Assembly: GCF_004799395.1 (NCBI RefSeq)
Contig: NZ_SSMZ01000092.1
Location: 1 to 34,923, forward strand
DNA: 34,923 nucleotides
Source of the DNA: Phenylobacterium sp.
GTDB lineage: Bacteria > Pseudomonadota > Alphaproteobacteria > Caulobacterales > Caulobacteraceae
Direction of reading: 5' to 3'
In this document: positions 8,240 through 15,281 of the stretch, in pieces
Layout of the letters: every line of letters begins with the position of its first letter
Position numbering within the stretch: the stretch's first letter is position 1
Notes under the pieces: generated by a model
Databases searched by the model: none
The model's input: the letters and a program-made list of their open reading frames with translations, nothing else
Told to the model about the DNA's origin: nothing
Program-made: the position numbers and the translations under genes

Positions 8240-9009
8240 CGGACAGAGGCGCCTACGATCTGGTGATCTTCGACTGGGCGGGCACCATGGTCGACTTCGG
8301 CTGCTGCGCGCCGATCGCGGCCTATGTCGAGGCCTTCGGCCGGCGCGGCGTCGCTTTGGCGGAGGCCGCAGCCCGGGTCGACATGGGCATCGCCAAGGCC
8401 GATCACGTCCGCGCCCTGCTGGCCCGCCCGGAGGTGGCCGCCGAATGGATGGCGGCGCAGGGCCGCGCGCCCGCCGAGATCGACGTGGATGCGCTGATGG
8501 CCGATCTCGGGCCGCTGATGCGCGACGCCGCCGCGGTGGCGTCGCAGCTGATCCCCGGCGCAGCGGAAACCGTGCGGACCCTGCGGGCGCATGGCCTGAA
8601 GATCGCCTCGTCCACCGGCTATACCCGCGAGATGATGGCCCCTGTGCTGGCCCGCGCGGCTGAGCAGGGCTATGCGCCAGACCATCTGGTCTGCGCCGGG
8701 GAGACGCCGCAGGGCCGGCCCGCGCCGCTGATGATCTACAAGGCCTGCGCCGAGCTGGGCGTCTGGCCGCTCAGCCGCGTGGTCAAGGTGGACGACGCCG
8801 AGGCCGGGATCGCCGAGGGCCGGGCCGCCGGCTGCTTCACCGTGGGCGTGGCCGCGTCCGGCAACAGCATCGGCCTGTCCTTCGAGGCCTATCGGGCGCT
8901 GGACGCCGCCGAGCGCGAACGCCGGCTGGACGCCGCCCGCGCATCGTTGATGGCGGCCGGCGCGGACGCGGTGATCGACACCGTCGCCGACCTGCCGGGG
9001 GTGCTCTAG
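8236..9009 (+). CDS. phnX: Phosphonoacetaldehyde hydrolase (phosphonatase)
   Basis: HAD-superfamily enzyme that cleaves the C-P bond of phosphonoacetaldehyde to acetaldehyde and phosphate in the cytoplasm. The 257 residues match the family length. Visible features are the nucleophile Asp13 in 'IFDWAGTMVDFGC', Lys54 in 'MGIAKADHVRAL' (the Schiff-base lysine that separates true phosphonatases from other HAD hydrolases), 'TGYTREMM' (motif II region), 'GRPAPLMIYKA' and 'VVKVDDAEAGIAEG' with the Mg-binding Asp. The cap residues around Lys54 are intact, so it should be active. It starts at ATG 8236, overlapping the stop of the FAD oxidoreductase gene. Its TAG stop overlaps, in the palindrome CTAG, the stop of the convergent sulfotransferase gene. 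No AEP transaminase is present nearby, so the aldehyde is probably supplied by the oxidoreductase. Confidence 0.95.
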   Translation: MTDRGAYDLVIFDWAGTMVDFGCCAPIAAYVEAFGRRGVALAEAAARVDMGIAKADHVRALLARPEVAAEWMAAQGRAPAEIDVDALMADLGPLMRDAAAVASQLIPGAAETVRTLRAHGLKIASSTGYTREMMAPVLARAAEQGYAPDHLVCAGETPQGRPAPLMIYKACAELGVWPLSRVVKVDDAEAGIAEGRAAGCFTVGVAASGNSIGLSFEAYRALDAAERERRLDAARASLMAAGADAVIDTVADLPGVL

Positions 9010-11048
9010 CCGCGGTAGCGCTCCTGCGCCTCGCCTAGTGTGTCCCGCAACGGGCCGAGCCAGGGCTCGTAGGCCTTCCACTGGTCGAGGCCGTCGCGGA
9101 AGATCGGCTGGCGCACCTGCTCGGAGCTGGGGGTGCGGACGCTGCGCCGGGTCTTGTGGAACTCGACGCAAGGCTGCTCGAAGGGCAGGCCGCAATAGTC
9201 GAGGATCCGCCGCACACTGCCCTCGAGGTCGTCCACGACATCCTCGTGATGCACCCGCAACACGCGGCCGGGCAGCGCCGCGTCCCAGTGCGCCATCAGC
9301 TCCAGATAGGTGCGGTAGTAACGGGCTAGGTCCTCGAAGCTGTAGGTGAACTCCTGCCCCTGGGCGAACAGCTGCTTGAGGTTCGAGAAGCAGCAGGCCA
9401 TGGGCTCGCGCCGCGCATCGATGATCCGCGCGTTCGGCAGCATCAGGTGGATCAGGCCGATGTGGCGGAAGTTGTTTGGCATCTTGTCGATGAAGACCGG
9501 CCGGTCGGTCCGATAGACAGCGGTGTCCGCAAGGTAGCGCCCGCCCAGGGCGGCGACGTCGTTGGCGCTCAGGTCGGCGAGCGCGGCGGGATAGCGCGGA
9601 TTGTCCCGGTCCGGGTCCCGGCCCTGGAGTTCCAGCACCAGGCGCTGGATGTCCGACAGCTCCTGGGTGCCTTCGACCTGAGAGTGGGAGGCGAGGATCT
9701 GCTCCAGAAGGGTCGAGCCCGACCGCGGCAGCCCCAGGATGAAGATCGGGTCGCGGGCCGGCGCGCCCCAGCCTGTTCGGGCCTCGAAGAACGCCTTCGT
9801 GCAGACCTCGATCTGGGCCCGGGTGTTGGTCTCCAGGACCTCGGGGCGGTAGCGGCTCTCGGAGCGCTTCAGGGCGTTGCCGCGTTCATAGTATTCCCAG
9901 GACCGCGCCGTCTCTCCGCGGTCCTCGAAGGCTTTTCCCAGCGCGAAACAGAGGTGGTAGCGATCCACGAGGCCGGTGGTCGGCGAGGCTTCCTGGTCGC
10001 GCATGCCGGCGATCTCGTCGTCGCTGAACCGGTAGATCTTGAGATTGGCAAGGCTCCAGTAGGCGTCCCCGAAATTGGGCCGCGCCGCCGACGCCGCCCG
10101 ATAGGACTCGATCGCCTCCGAAAGGCGGCCGATGGTTTTCAGCGCGTGCCCCAGCCAGAGCGGCACATCCCACGAGCCGGGCGCATCGCGCAGCATGTCG
10201 CGATAGATGGCGATCGCGCGCTCATGCTGGCCCAGGCCCACGGCCGCCGTCGCCGCGAGGGTGAGGTAGTCAGCATTCGAAGGCTCCGACTCCAGGAGCA
10301 GCGCGACCTGATCGGTCGCCTCGGCATGCTTCTGCCGCTTGATCAGGGTCTCGGCGTAGTTGTAGCGCGCCGCCCTGTACGCCGGCGCGAGGTCCAGGAC
10401 CGCCGCCAGCAGGATCTCCGCCTCATCCAGGACGTCATGGGCGAGCGCGATGCGGGCCAGGAGCCGCATGGCGTCCGGGTGGTCGCCGTCCCGCAACAGG
10501 AACGCGCGGATGATCTGCTCGGCCGCCGCCAGCTCCCCGTCCGAGAAGAGGCTGGTGGCGGCGACCACGTCCGACGGCAGGTTCTTGAGCGTCGCCACAT
10601 GGTCGGCCGCGGTCGCGACGTTGGCCGCGTCTCCCACCATGCCGTAGAGCCGCTGCAGCATGCTCCAGCTGGCGGGCAGGGCAGGATTGATGTTCACAGC
10701 CAACAGCAGGGCGTCGATCGCGTTCGGCGCATCCTTCAGCTGCACGTAGCAGAGGCCGCGTTCCTGATGCAGCCGGCTGAAGGCGGGCTGCAGGCGCTCA
10801 AGTCGCTGCAGTATCGCCATGGCGTCGGCGACGCGGCGCAGGTGGCGCAGGCTGGTCGCCGCGATCAGCAGCAGGTCGCGGTTTTCAGGCCAGGCCGCGA
10901 GCAGACCTTCAGCGCCCGTCAACGCGTCCTCATGGCCGCCGTCCTGCTGCAGCCGCCGCAGTCGGATAACCTCCTGCTCGACGGCGGAGGCCTGCGGAAG
11001 GTCAGCGTGGATGGGCATGAAATCCAAGACGGGGCGGGGCGGCCGCAT
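9006..11048 (-). CDS. TPR-containing sulfotransferase family protein
   Basis: Predicted PAPS-dependent sulfotransferase of 680 residues. TPR repeats fill about residues 20-340. The C-terminal sulfotransferase domain starts at about residue 430 with the PAPS 5'-phosphosulfate loop 'LGLPRSGSTLLEQ' (438-450). Further on are 'FIDKMPNNFRHIGLI', 'ARIIDARREPMACCFS' (3'-phosphate binding region) and 'LRVHHEDVVDD'. The domain resembles tyrosylprotein-type sulfotransferases, with the TPRs probably holding a protein or peptide substrate; the acceptor is unknown. It lies 43 bases downstream of a TonB-dependent receptor on the same strand with no terminator between, so the two look like one operon. The start at ATG 11048 follows AAGGGGG with a 7-base spacer; ATG 11018 is an alternative. 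Its stop overlaps that of phnX. Confidence 0.9.
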   Translation of the reverse strand: MRPPRPVLDFMPIHADLPQASAVEQEVIRLRRLQQDGGHEDALTGAEGLLAAWPENRDLLLIAATSLRHLRRVADAMAILQRLERLQPAFSRLHQERGLCYVQLKDAPNAIDALLLAVNINPALPASWSMLQRLYGMVGDAANVATAADHVATLKNLPSDVVAATSLFSDGELAAAEQIIRAFLLRDGDHPDAMRLLARIALAHDVLDEAEILLAAVLDLAPAYRAARYNYAETLIKRQKHAEATDQVALLLESEPSNADYLTLAATAAVGLGQHERAIAIYRDMLRDAPGSWDVPLWLGHALKTIGRLSEAIESYRAASAARPNFGDAYWSLANLKIYRFSDDEIAGMRDQEASPTTGLVDRYHLCFALGKAFEDRGETARSWEYYERGNALKRSESRYRPEVLETNTRAQIEVCTKAFFEARTGWGAPARDPIFILGLPRSGSTLLEQILASHSQVEGTQELSDIQRLVLELQGRDPDRDNPRYPAALADLSANDVAALGGRYLADTAVYRTDRPVFIDKMPNNFRHIGLIHLMLPNARIIDARREPMACCFSNLKQLFAQGQEFTYSFEDLARYYRTYLELMAHWDAALPGRVLRVHHEDVVDDLEGSVRRILDYCGLPFEQPCVEFHKTRRSVRTPSSEQVRQPIFRDGLDQWKAYEPWLGPLRDTLGEAQERYRG

Positions 11049-11091
11049 GCAGCCGCCCCCTTCTCCCACTCGAGCTGGTGAAAGTCAGCCT

Positions 11092-13773
11092 CTAGAAGGC
11101 TTCGCTGATCCGGATGCTGACCTGCCTCGGACGCAGCGGCACCTCCGACTTGATGAACTGGGCGGTGCTGGTGAAAGTCGAGGCGTGGGAGTCGCCGAGG
11201 TTCTGGCCCACGAGCTGCAGTTTCCAGCTGTCCTTGCTGACGCCGATGGCCGCGCCGAAGGTGGTGTAGGCCGGCAGCTCGTAGCGCAGATAGGTCGTGT
11301 CCGGGATCGGGGTCTCGCTGGGGGAGTCGCCGGGCGTGTAGTTGGCCGGCTGGGTGAACATCTTGCCCACATAGCTGACGTCGGCCGAGGCGAAGGCCTT
11401 GAAGCTGGCGATATCCCAGTCATAGCGCCCGTGCAGGTTGCCCTGGAACTTGGGCGAGTAGGCCGACACGCCGCCCTGCACGCCGAACGGGTTCACGAAC
11501 GGCTGTCCCTTGATCTCGGTGATGCAGTGGCCAAGGTTCGGGGAGTTCGGCTCGTTGTCCGTCAGACAGGGCGAATTGGACTGGGTGTTGTCGTTGTAGG
11601 TCGCCGAGCCGTCCAGGGTGAACTGGTCGGTGACCCGCGCGGTGAACTGGGCCTCGAGACCCTTGATCACATAGCTCGGTCCGTTGACCAGGAAGGTCGT
11701 GTTGCCGAGGCAGCAGGGCTGGTAGAGCGCGATCTGCACATTGTCCCACTGCATGTAATAGGCGGACAGATTTACCTGCAGCCGGCGGTCGAAGAACTCC
11801 TTCTTCAAGCCGATCTCGTTGTTGGTCAGGGTGTCGGGCGTATAGGCCAACGGCGTCTTGTATTGCGGGATGCCGTTTTCGTCCGGGGCCTTGTCCCGTG
11901 CGGAGCGGCTGAAGCCGCCCGGCCGGAAGCCCTGCGAGAAGGTGTAGTACAGCAGGGTGTTTTCCATCGGCTTCCAGGTGAGGCCGAAATGGCTCTTGAA
12001 GCCGGTGTATTTGGCGTGGAGGTTCTCGGCGTTGATGTTGGTGTTGTGCCCGCAGGTGAGCACATCCAGGCAGGCCGCATTGGTCGAGTAGACCGACCCC
12101 GTCTCGCTCTCGGTGTAGTCGTAATACCGCGTGCCGGCGGTGACGGTCAGGACCTCAGGGATGATGTCGTAGTCGACCGATCCGAACAGCGCCGTCTGGT
12201 CGTAGCCGCGCTGCACTTCCTCGCCGAAGCCGGTGTTGTCGGGGCGAGGACCCGGCTCGTTGGTCGTCGATCCCGGGAAGGGCTCGTCATTGCCCAGGCA
12301 GGGCGCGCCGCCGGCGAGCGCGATGGCCAGGTTGTCGCCCTCGCGGCAGGCGGGGATGGTCTTGTAGTTGAAGTCCATGGTGTCGTTGATGCGGAACTGC
12401 TCGAAGAAGATGCCGCCCACGGCGCGCAGGCGCCAGTTGTCGGGCGTGCTCAGGCGGATTTCGTGGCTCATGTGCGTATTGCGCACCTGGTCGTGCCAGC
12501 TGGTGACCGGCGAGTTGCAGGTCAGCGGCGTCCCCTTGGCGATCAGACCCGCCGTGCCGCCAGTGCACTCGTAATATTGCCCATAAAGCGTGCGGGAATA
12601 GTTCGTGTAGTCCATCTGCTGGTTGATGTGACGGGTCATGTAGCCGCCCGTGTAGATCAGCTTCAGGTCGCCAACCTTGCCGTTCACCGTCCAGGCTGAA
12701 TTGATGAAGCGGTCCTTGTCGTAGGTGGGCGTGAAGACCGTGGTCTGCAGCGGCTGCAGCGGCTGGAAGTCGGAGCCGACCGGGAGCGTGCTCGACAGGC
12801 CCTCGGCGTCCATGTTCTGGAAGCTTTCCGTGATCAGGACGTCCCAGTCGTTGTTGATGTCGTAGAGCGCCGACAGGCGCGCGCCGTCATGGCTGACCGG
12901 ATTAAAATTCTTCTCGGCCAGAGAGAAGTTGTTCGCCTGGGCGGCGTTCGGAATCGTGCAACCGCCGGTCTGCTTGCCGGCCGGCAAGCCATTGGGGCAG
13001 ATGCCGTTGGTGGGCTTGATGCCGAAGTAGACGTTGTTGTCGTTGTTCGAGCGGGTGAAGGTCGAGGGGACGTTGTCGATGTAGCCACCCTGGTGATCGC
13101 TGTAGATCACCGCGCGTACGGCCAGCCTGTCGGTGAGCACCGGGATGTTGAGCATGGCGACGAAGCTCGTGCTCGGGTCGCCGTGGCTCTGGACGCCGTA
13201 GCTCGCGTCGACGCTGCCCGAATAGGTGTTCATCTTCGGCTTGGCGGTGATGTAGCGCACTGCGCCGGCTTCGGCGCCGCCGCCGAACAGGGTGCCTTGC
13301 GGACCCTCCAGGACTTCCACGCGGTCCATATCGGCCATGAAGAGGTCGACGTTGCGCCCGGGGAACTGCATGGACTGGTCGTCCAGGTACACCGCCACGT
13401 TCGGGAAGTTGCCCACCGTCGCGCTCGACTGGCCGCCGGCGAAGCCCGCGCTCAGCCCGCGCATGAAGATGTTGCCCTGACCCGGGCCGTTGTTCGCGAA
13501 CTCGATGTTCGGGGTGATCCTGAGCAACTCGTCGAAGGTGGTGATGTTCCGCGCCGACAGGGCCGCGCCGGAAAACGCCTGGATGGTCATCGGTACGGTC
13601 TCGGCCGACTCGTCGCGCCGCTGCGCGGTGACGATCACTTCCTCGACCGCTGCGGACGACGGCGAGCTCGCCGCGGCCGCGGCGGCGTCGGCGGCGTCCG
13701 CGGCCATGGCGGCGGACGCGCTCCCGCTCAGGATCGCGGCCACGCAACAGGAAACGACGTATCTGGCCTTCAT
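11092..13773 (-). CDS. TonB-dependent receptor
   Basis: Complete outer-membrane receptor of 893 residues. It has a signal peptide (residues 1 to about 30, ending in the Ala-rich 'SASAAMAADA'), a TonB-box-like stretch 'VEEVIVTAQRRDE', a plug domain beginning 'VPMTIQAFSGAALSARNI' with 'VEVLEGPQGTLFGGGAEAGA', then the barrel, ending ...SIRISEAF with a terminal Phe. The ligand cannot be read from the sequence. The start at ATG 13773 has GGGGGAGAA just upstream; the open extension to 13860 is rejected. It heads an operon with the TPR-sulfotransferase and is divergent from the PhnZ-type gene. Its position between phnX and the PhnZ-type gene makes a phosphonate or phosphonate-containing compound one possible ligand, but iron-siderophore-like receptors of this type are very common in the lineage. 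Confidence 0.93.
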   Translation of the reverse strand: MKARYVVSCCVAAILSGSASAAMAADAADAAAAAASSPSSAAVEEVIVTAQRRDESAETVPMTIQAFSGAALSARNITTFDELLRITPNIEFANNGPGQGNIFMRGLSAGFAGGQSSATVGNFPNVAVYLDDQSMQFPGRNVDLFMADMDRVEVLEGPQGTLFGGGAEAGAVRYITAKPKMNTYSGSVDASYGVQSHGDPSTSFVAMLNIPVLTDRLAVRAVIYSDHQGGYIDNVPSTFTRSNNDNNVYFGIKPTNGICPNGLPAGKQTGGCTIPNAAQANNFSLAEKNFNPVSHDGARLSALYDINNDWDVLITESFQNMDAEGLSSTLPVGSDFQPLQPLQTTVFTPTYDKDRFINSAWTVNGKVGDLKLIYTGGYMTRHINQQMDYTNYSRTLYGQYYECTGGTAGLIAKGTPLTCNSPVTSWHDQVRNTHMSHEIRLSTPDNWRLRAVGGIFFEQFRINDTMDFNYKTIPACREGDNLAIALAGGAPCLGNDEPFPGSTTNEPGPRPDNTGFGEEVQRGYDQTALFGSVDYDIIPEVLTVTAGTRYYDYTESETGSVYSTNAACLDVLTCGHNTNINAENLHAKYTGFKSHFGLTWKPMENTLLYYTFSQGFRPGGFSRSARDKAPDENGIPQYKTPLAYTPDTLTNNEIGLKKEFFDRRLQVNLSAYYMQWDNVQIALYQPCCLGNTTFLVNGPSYVIKGLEAQFTARVTDQFTLDGSATYNDNTQSNSPCLTDNEPNSPNLGHCITEIKGQPFVNPFGVQGGVSAYSPKFQGNLHGRYDWDIASFKAFASADVSYVGKMFTQPANYTPGDSPSETPIPDTTYLRYELPAYTTFGAAIGVSKDSWKLQLVGQNLGDSHASTFTSTAQFIKSEVPLRPRQVSIRISEAF

Positions 13774-14002
13774 GATTTCTCCCCCGAAAGCTACCCCAGC
13801 GGCCGGCAAGGCATGCGAACGGGGAGCCACACAGCCCTCCGCACACGCCGAAACGGTCACGCCAAACAGAAAGCCGCGACGTATCCCTCGCCGCGCTCAG
13901 AACGGGGACGCTAGGAGGGCCCGGTGAAGCTTCGGTGACGGTTGAATTTCAGATCCATGAATAGATTTTCGCGGCCTATTTGATTTGTCTTCGTCCGGAC
14001 AA

Positions 14003-14014
14003 TCCGTATACGGA
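14003..14014. promoter_or_regulatory. Perfect 12-bp palindrome, candidate operator
   Basis: TCCGTATACGGA is its own reverse complement. It is preceded by the 8-bp palindrome GTCCGGAC at 13993-14000, and the arms GTCCG (13993) and CGGAC (14011) also form an inverted repeat. It lies 131 bases upstream of the PhnZ-type start codon. Confidence 0.5.
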
Positions 14015-14046
14015 CCATATCGCCGCGAAGACTGTTGAGATCTTGC

Positions 14047-14071
14047 AATCCGCAGCCTTGCATTGCGGATT
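14047..14071. repeat. Inverted repeat AATCCGCA-N9-TGCGGATT
   Basis: Perfect 8-bp arms at 14047-14054 and 14064-14071 with a 9-base spacer. The left arm nearly repeats AATCCGTA at 14001-14008, so the two sites may bind the same factor. A short RNA hairpin is the alternative reading. Confidence 0.5.
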
Positions 14072-14098
14072 TTCAGCCTGGACATTCCTGCGCAAGGC

Positions 14099-14122
14099 GG
14101 CGCGCCATATTCGAGGCGCGCC
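14099..14122 (+). repeat. GGCGCGCC inverted repeat in the presumed 5' leader of the PhnZ-type gene
   Basis: GGCGCGCC occurs at 14099-14106 and 14115-14122, separated by ATATTCGA. Because the octamer is palindromic, the two copies can pair as an all-GC 8-bp stem with an 8-base loop, ending 13 bases before the GGAG ribosome binding site at 14135-14138. Confidence 0.5.
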
Positions 14123-14144
14123 AGGGTTGGCTGTGGAGACCGGT

Positions 14145-14687
14145 ATGGACCCGACGACGGTCGAGGGAATCCTTGAGCTCTACGAGCGCCGCGGCGCGCG
14201 CCATTATGGCGAGGGCGTCTCACAGCTCGACCATGCCCTGCAATGCGCACAGCTGGCGGCGGCGGACGGCGCGGGCGACAGCCTGGTCGCCGCGGCCCTG
14301 CTGCACGATCTCGGCCACCTCCTGGAGGCCGATGAGGCCCAGGCCCTGGAGACCGACGACCGGCACGAGGTCCACGGAGCCGCAGCGTTGCGCGGCCTGT
14401 TCGGACCCGCAGTGACCCAGCCGATCGCCCTGCACGTGGCGGCAAAGCGTTACCTCTGCGCCACCGAGGCCGGCTACGAGTCGGCGCTGAGCGCGGCCTC
14501 GCGCCAGACGTTGAAACTGCAGGGCGGACCGTTCTCTGAGCGCCAGGCGCGGCGGTTCGAGGCCGTCGCACATTTCGCCGACGCCGTGCGGCTGAGGCGC
14601 TACGACGAGGGCGGCAAGCTGGATGGCGCGCCCCACACGCCGCTAGGGGACTATGGCGCGCTGCTGCGCGGTCTCCGGACCGACTAG
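14145..14687 (+). CDS. PhnZ-type HD-domain oxygenase (phosphonate degradation-associated)
   Basis: A 180-residue HD-domain protein of the family associated with phosphonate degradation operons (TIGR03276/PhnZ type). PhnZ is a mixed-valence di-iron oxygenase that splits the C-P bond of a 1-hydroxy-phosphonate. The residues matching the PhnZ metal ligands are all present: His30 (SQLDHALQCA), His54-Asp55 and His58 (LLHDLGH), His74 (DRHEVHG), His97 (ALHVAAKRYL) and Asp154 (RRYDEGG). The substrate-pocket residues Gln28, Lys101, Ser119 and Gln126 (LQGGPF) are also kept, as are the lid Tyr21 and Glu23. The ATG at 14145 has GGAG 6 bases upstream; an open extension to 13980 is rejected. No PhnY or TmpA hydroxylase is adjacent, so the substrate is unclear. 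Confidence 0.88.
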   Translation: MDPTTVEGILELYERRGARHYGEGVSQLDHALQCAQLAAADGAGDSLVAAALLHDLGHLLEADEAQALETDDRHEVHGAAALRGLFGPAVTQPIALHVAAKRYLCATEAGYESALSAASRQTLKLQGGPFSERQARRFEAVAHFADAVRLRRYDEGGKLDGAPHTPLGDYGALLRGLRTD

Positions 14688-14718
14688 GTTGCGGCGCCCT
14701 CCAGGGCGGTCTCGGATC

Positions 14719-15153
14719 CTAGGTGCGGAAGGCGTCCCGCAGCGCCTTGACCCTCGTGTTGAGGTCGGCGACCGCCTCGACGCTCATTCCTGACCTGTCG
14801 TAGAGGGCGTCGGCCAGCGTCCTGGTCTGCGGCCGGACGGCGCGGCCCTGGTCGGTCAGCTGAACCCTCACCTGCCGCTCGTCCGAAGGATTCCGCTTCC
14901 GGACCACATGCCCGGCCTGTTCGAGGCGCTTCATCAAGGGCGTGATCGTGCTGGGCTCGAGGTCCAGGCGGGCCGCGATCCCGCCAATGGTCTGGTCGTC
15001 GTCCTCCCACAGCACGCACATGACCAGGTACTGCGGATAGGTCAGGCCCAGCTGGTCCAGCCAGGGCTTGTAGACGCGGCTGACCGCCATGAAGGCGCTG
15101 TACAGCCCGAACCCCAGCTGGCGGTCCAAGGGGAGGGGAAACTCGTAATCCAC
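14719..15153 (-). CDS. OhrR-like MarR family repressor lacking the sensing cysteine
   Basis: Winged-helix dimeric repressor of 144 residues. The family match to OhrR is close: 'LDRQLGFGLYSA', 'YKPWLDQLGLTYPQYLVM', the helix-turn-helix 'IAARLDLEPSTITPLMKRLE' and the wing 'RKRNPSDERQVRVQLT'. In OhrR the N-terminal motif is QLCF, whose Cys senses organic peroxides; here it is QLGF, with Gly14 at that position. The only Cys is Cys46 in another helix. The protein is therefore unlikely to use the classic peroxide switch and may bind a ligand instead. GTG 15153 was chosen because CAGGAG lies 5 bases upstream; an in-frame ATG at 15186 sits inside the operator. It is divergent from the alpha/beta hydrolase gene, which it probably controls together with itself. 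Confidence 0.9.
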   Translation of the reverse strand: MDYEFPLPLDRQLGFGLYSAFMAVSRVYKPWLDQLGLTYPQYLVMCVLWEDDDQTIGGIAARLDLEPSTITPLMKRLEQAGHVVRKRNPSDERQVRVQLTDQGRAVRPQTRTLADALYDRSGMSVEAVADLNTRVKALRDAFRT

Positions 15154-15185
15154 GATCGCTCCTGAGTTCGTGACGGCAAAAATCA

Positions 15186-15197
15186 TTATCGCGATAA
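15186..15197. promoter_or_regulatory. MarR operator candidate 1
   Basis: TTATCGCGATAA is a perfect 12-bp palindrome 33 bases upstream of the repressor start codon. It is part of the longer direct repeat AATCATTATCGC (15181-15192 and 15249-15260). Confidence 0.75.
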
Positions 15198-15238
15198 AAA
15201 ACTTCTGGACAAGCTATTTTGGCCGGACTAGCCAGTAG

Positions 15239-15260
15239 TTATCGCGATAATCATTATCGC
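15239..15260. promoter_or_regulatory. MarR operator candidate 2 with extra half-site
   Basis: A second exact copy of TTATCGCGATAA (15239-15250) lies 53 bases from the first and is followed by an additional half-site TTATCGC at 15254-15260. It sits 22 bases before the hydrolase start codon, so a bound repressor would block its transcription. Confidence 0.75.
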
Positions 15261-15281
15261 AGATCAACAAGGAGAACGAAC

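Larger units (their letters stand above)
13774..14144. promoter_or_regulatory. Divergent control region between the TonB receptor and the PhnZ-type gene
   Basis: This 371-base stretch has no coding evidence. It contains an AT-richer core (about 13940-14080) within GC-rich flanks and several palindromic elements, listed separately at 14003-14014, 14047-14071 and 14099-14122. The half-site AATCCG(T/C)A occurs at 14001 and 14047, and inverted as TGCGGATT at 14064. It should hold the promoters of both divergent genes; no convincing -35/-10 pair was assigned. Confidence 0.6.

Noticed and set aside
9447-11081. 544-codon open frame antisense to the TPR-sulfotransferase
   Set aside because: The sense strand has TPRs and a PAPS loop; the antisense product shows none of the features of a real protein.
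13980-14144. N-terminal extension of the PhnZ-type protein
   Set aside because: The extension covers palindromes and AT-rich control DNA, while ATG 14145 has a well-placed GGAG and matches the family N-terminus.
14695-14708. CGCCCT-CC-AGGGCG as a terminator between the PhnZ-type gene and marR
   Set aside because: The two-base loop is sterically impossible without opening the stem, and there is no T-run on either strand.
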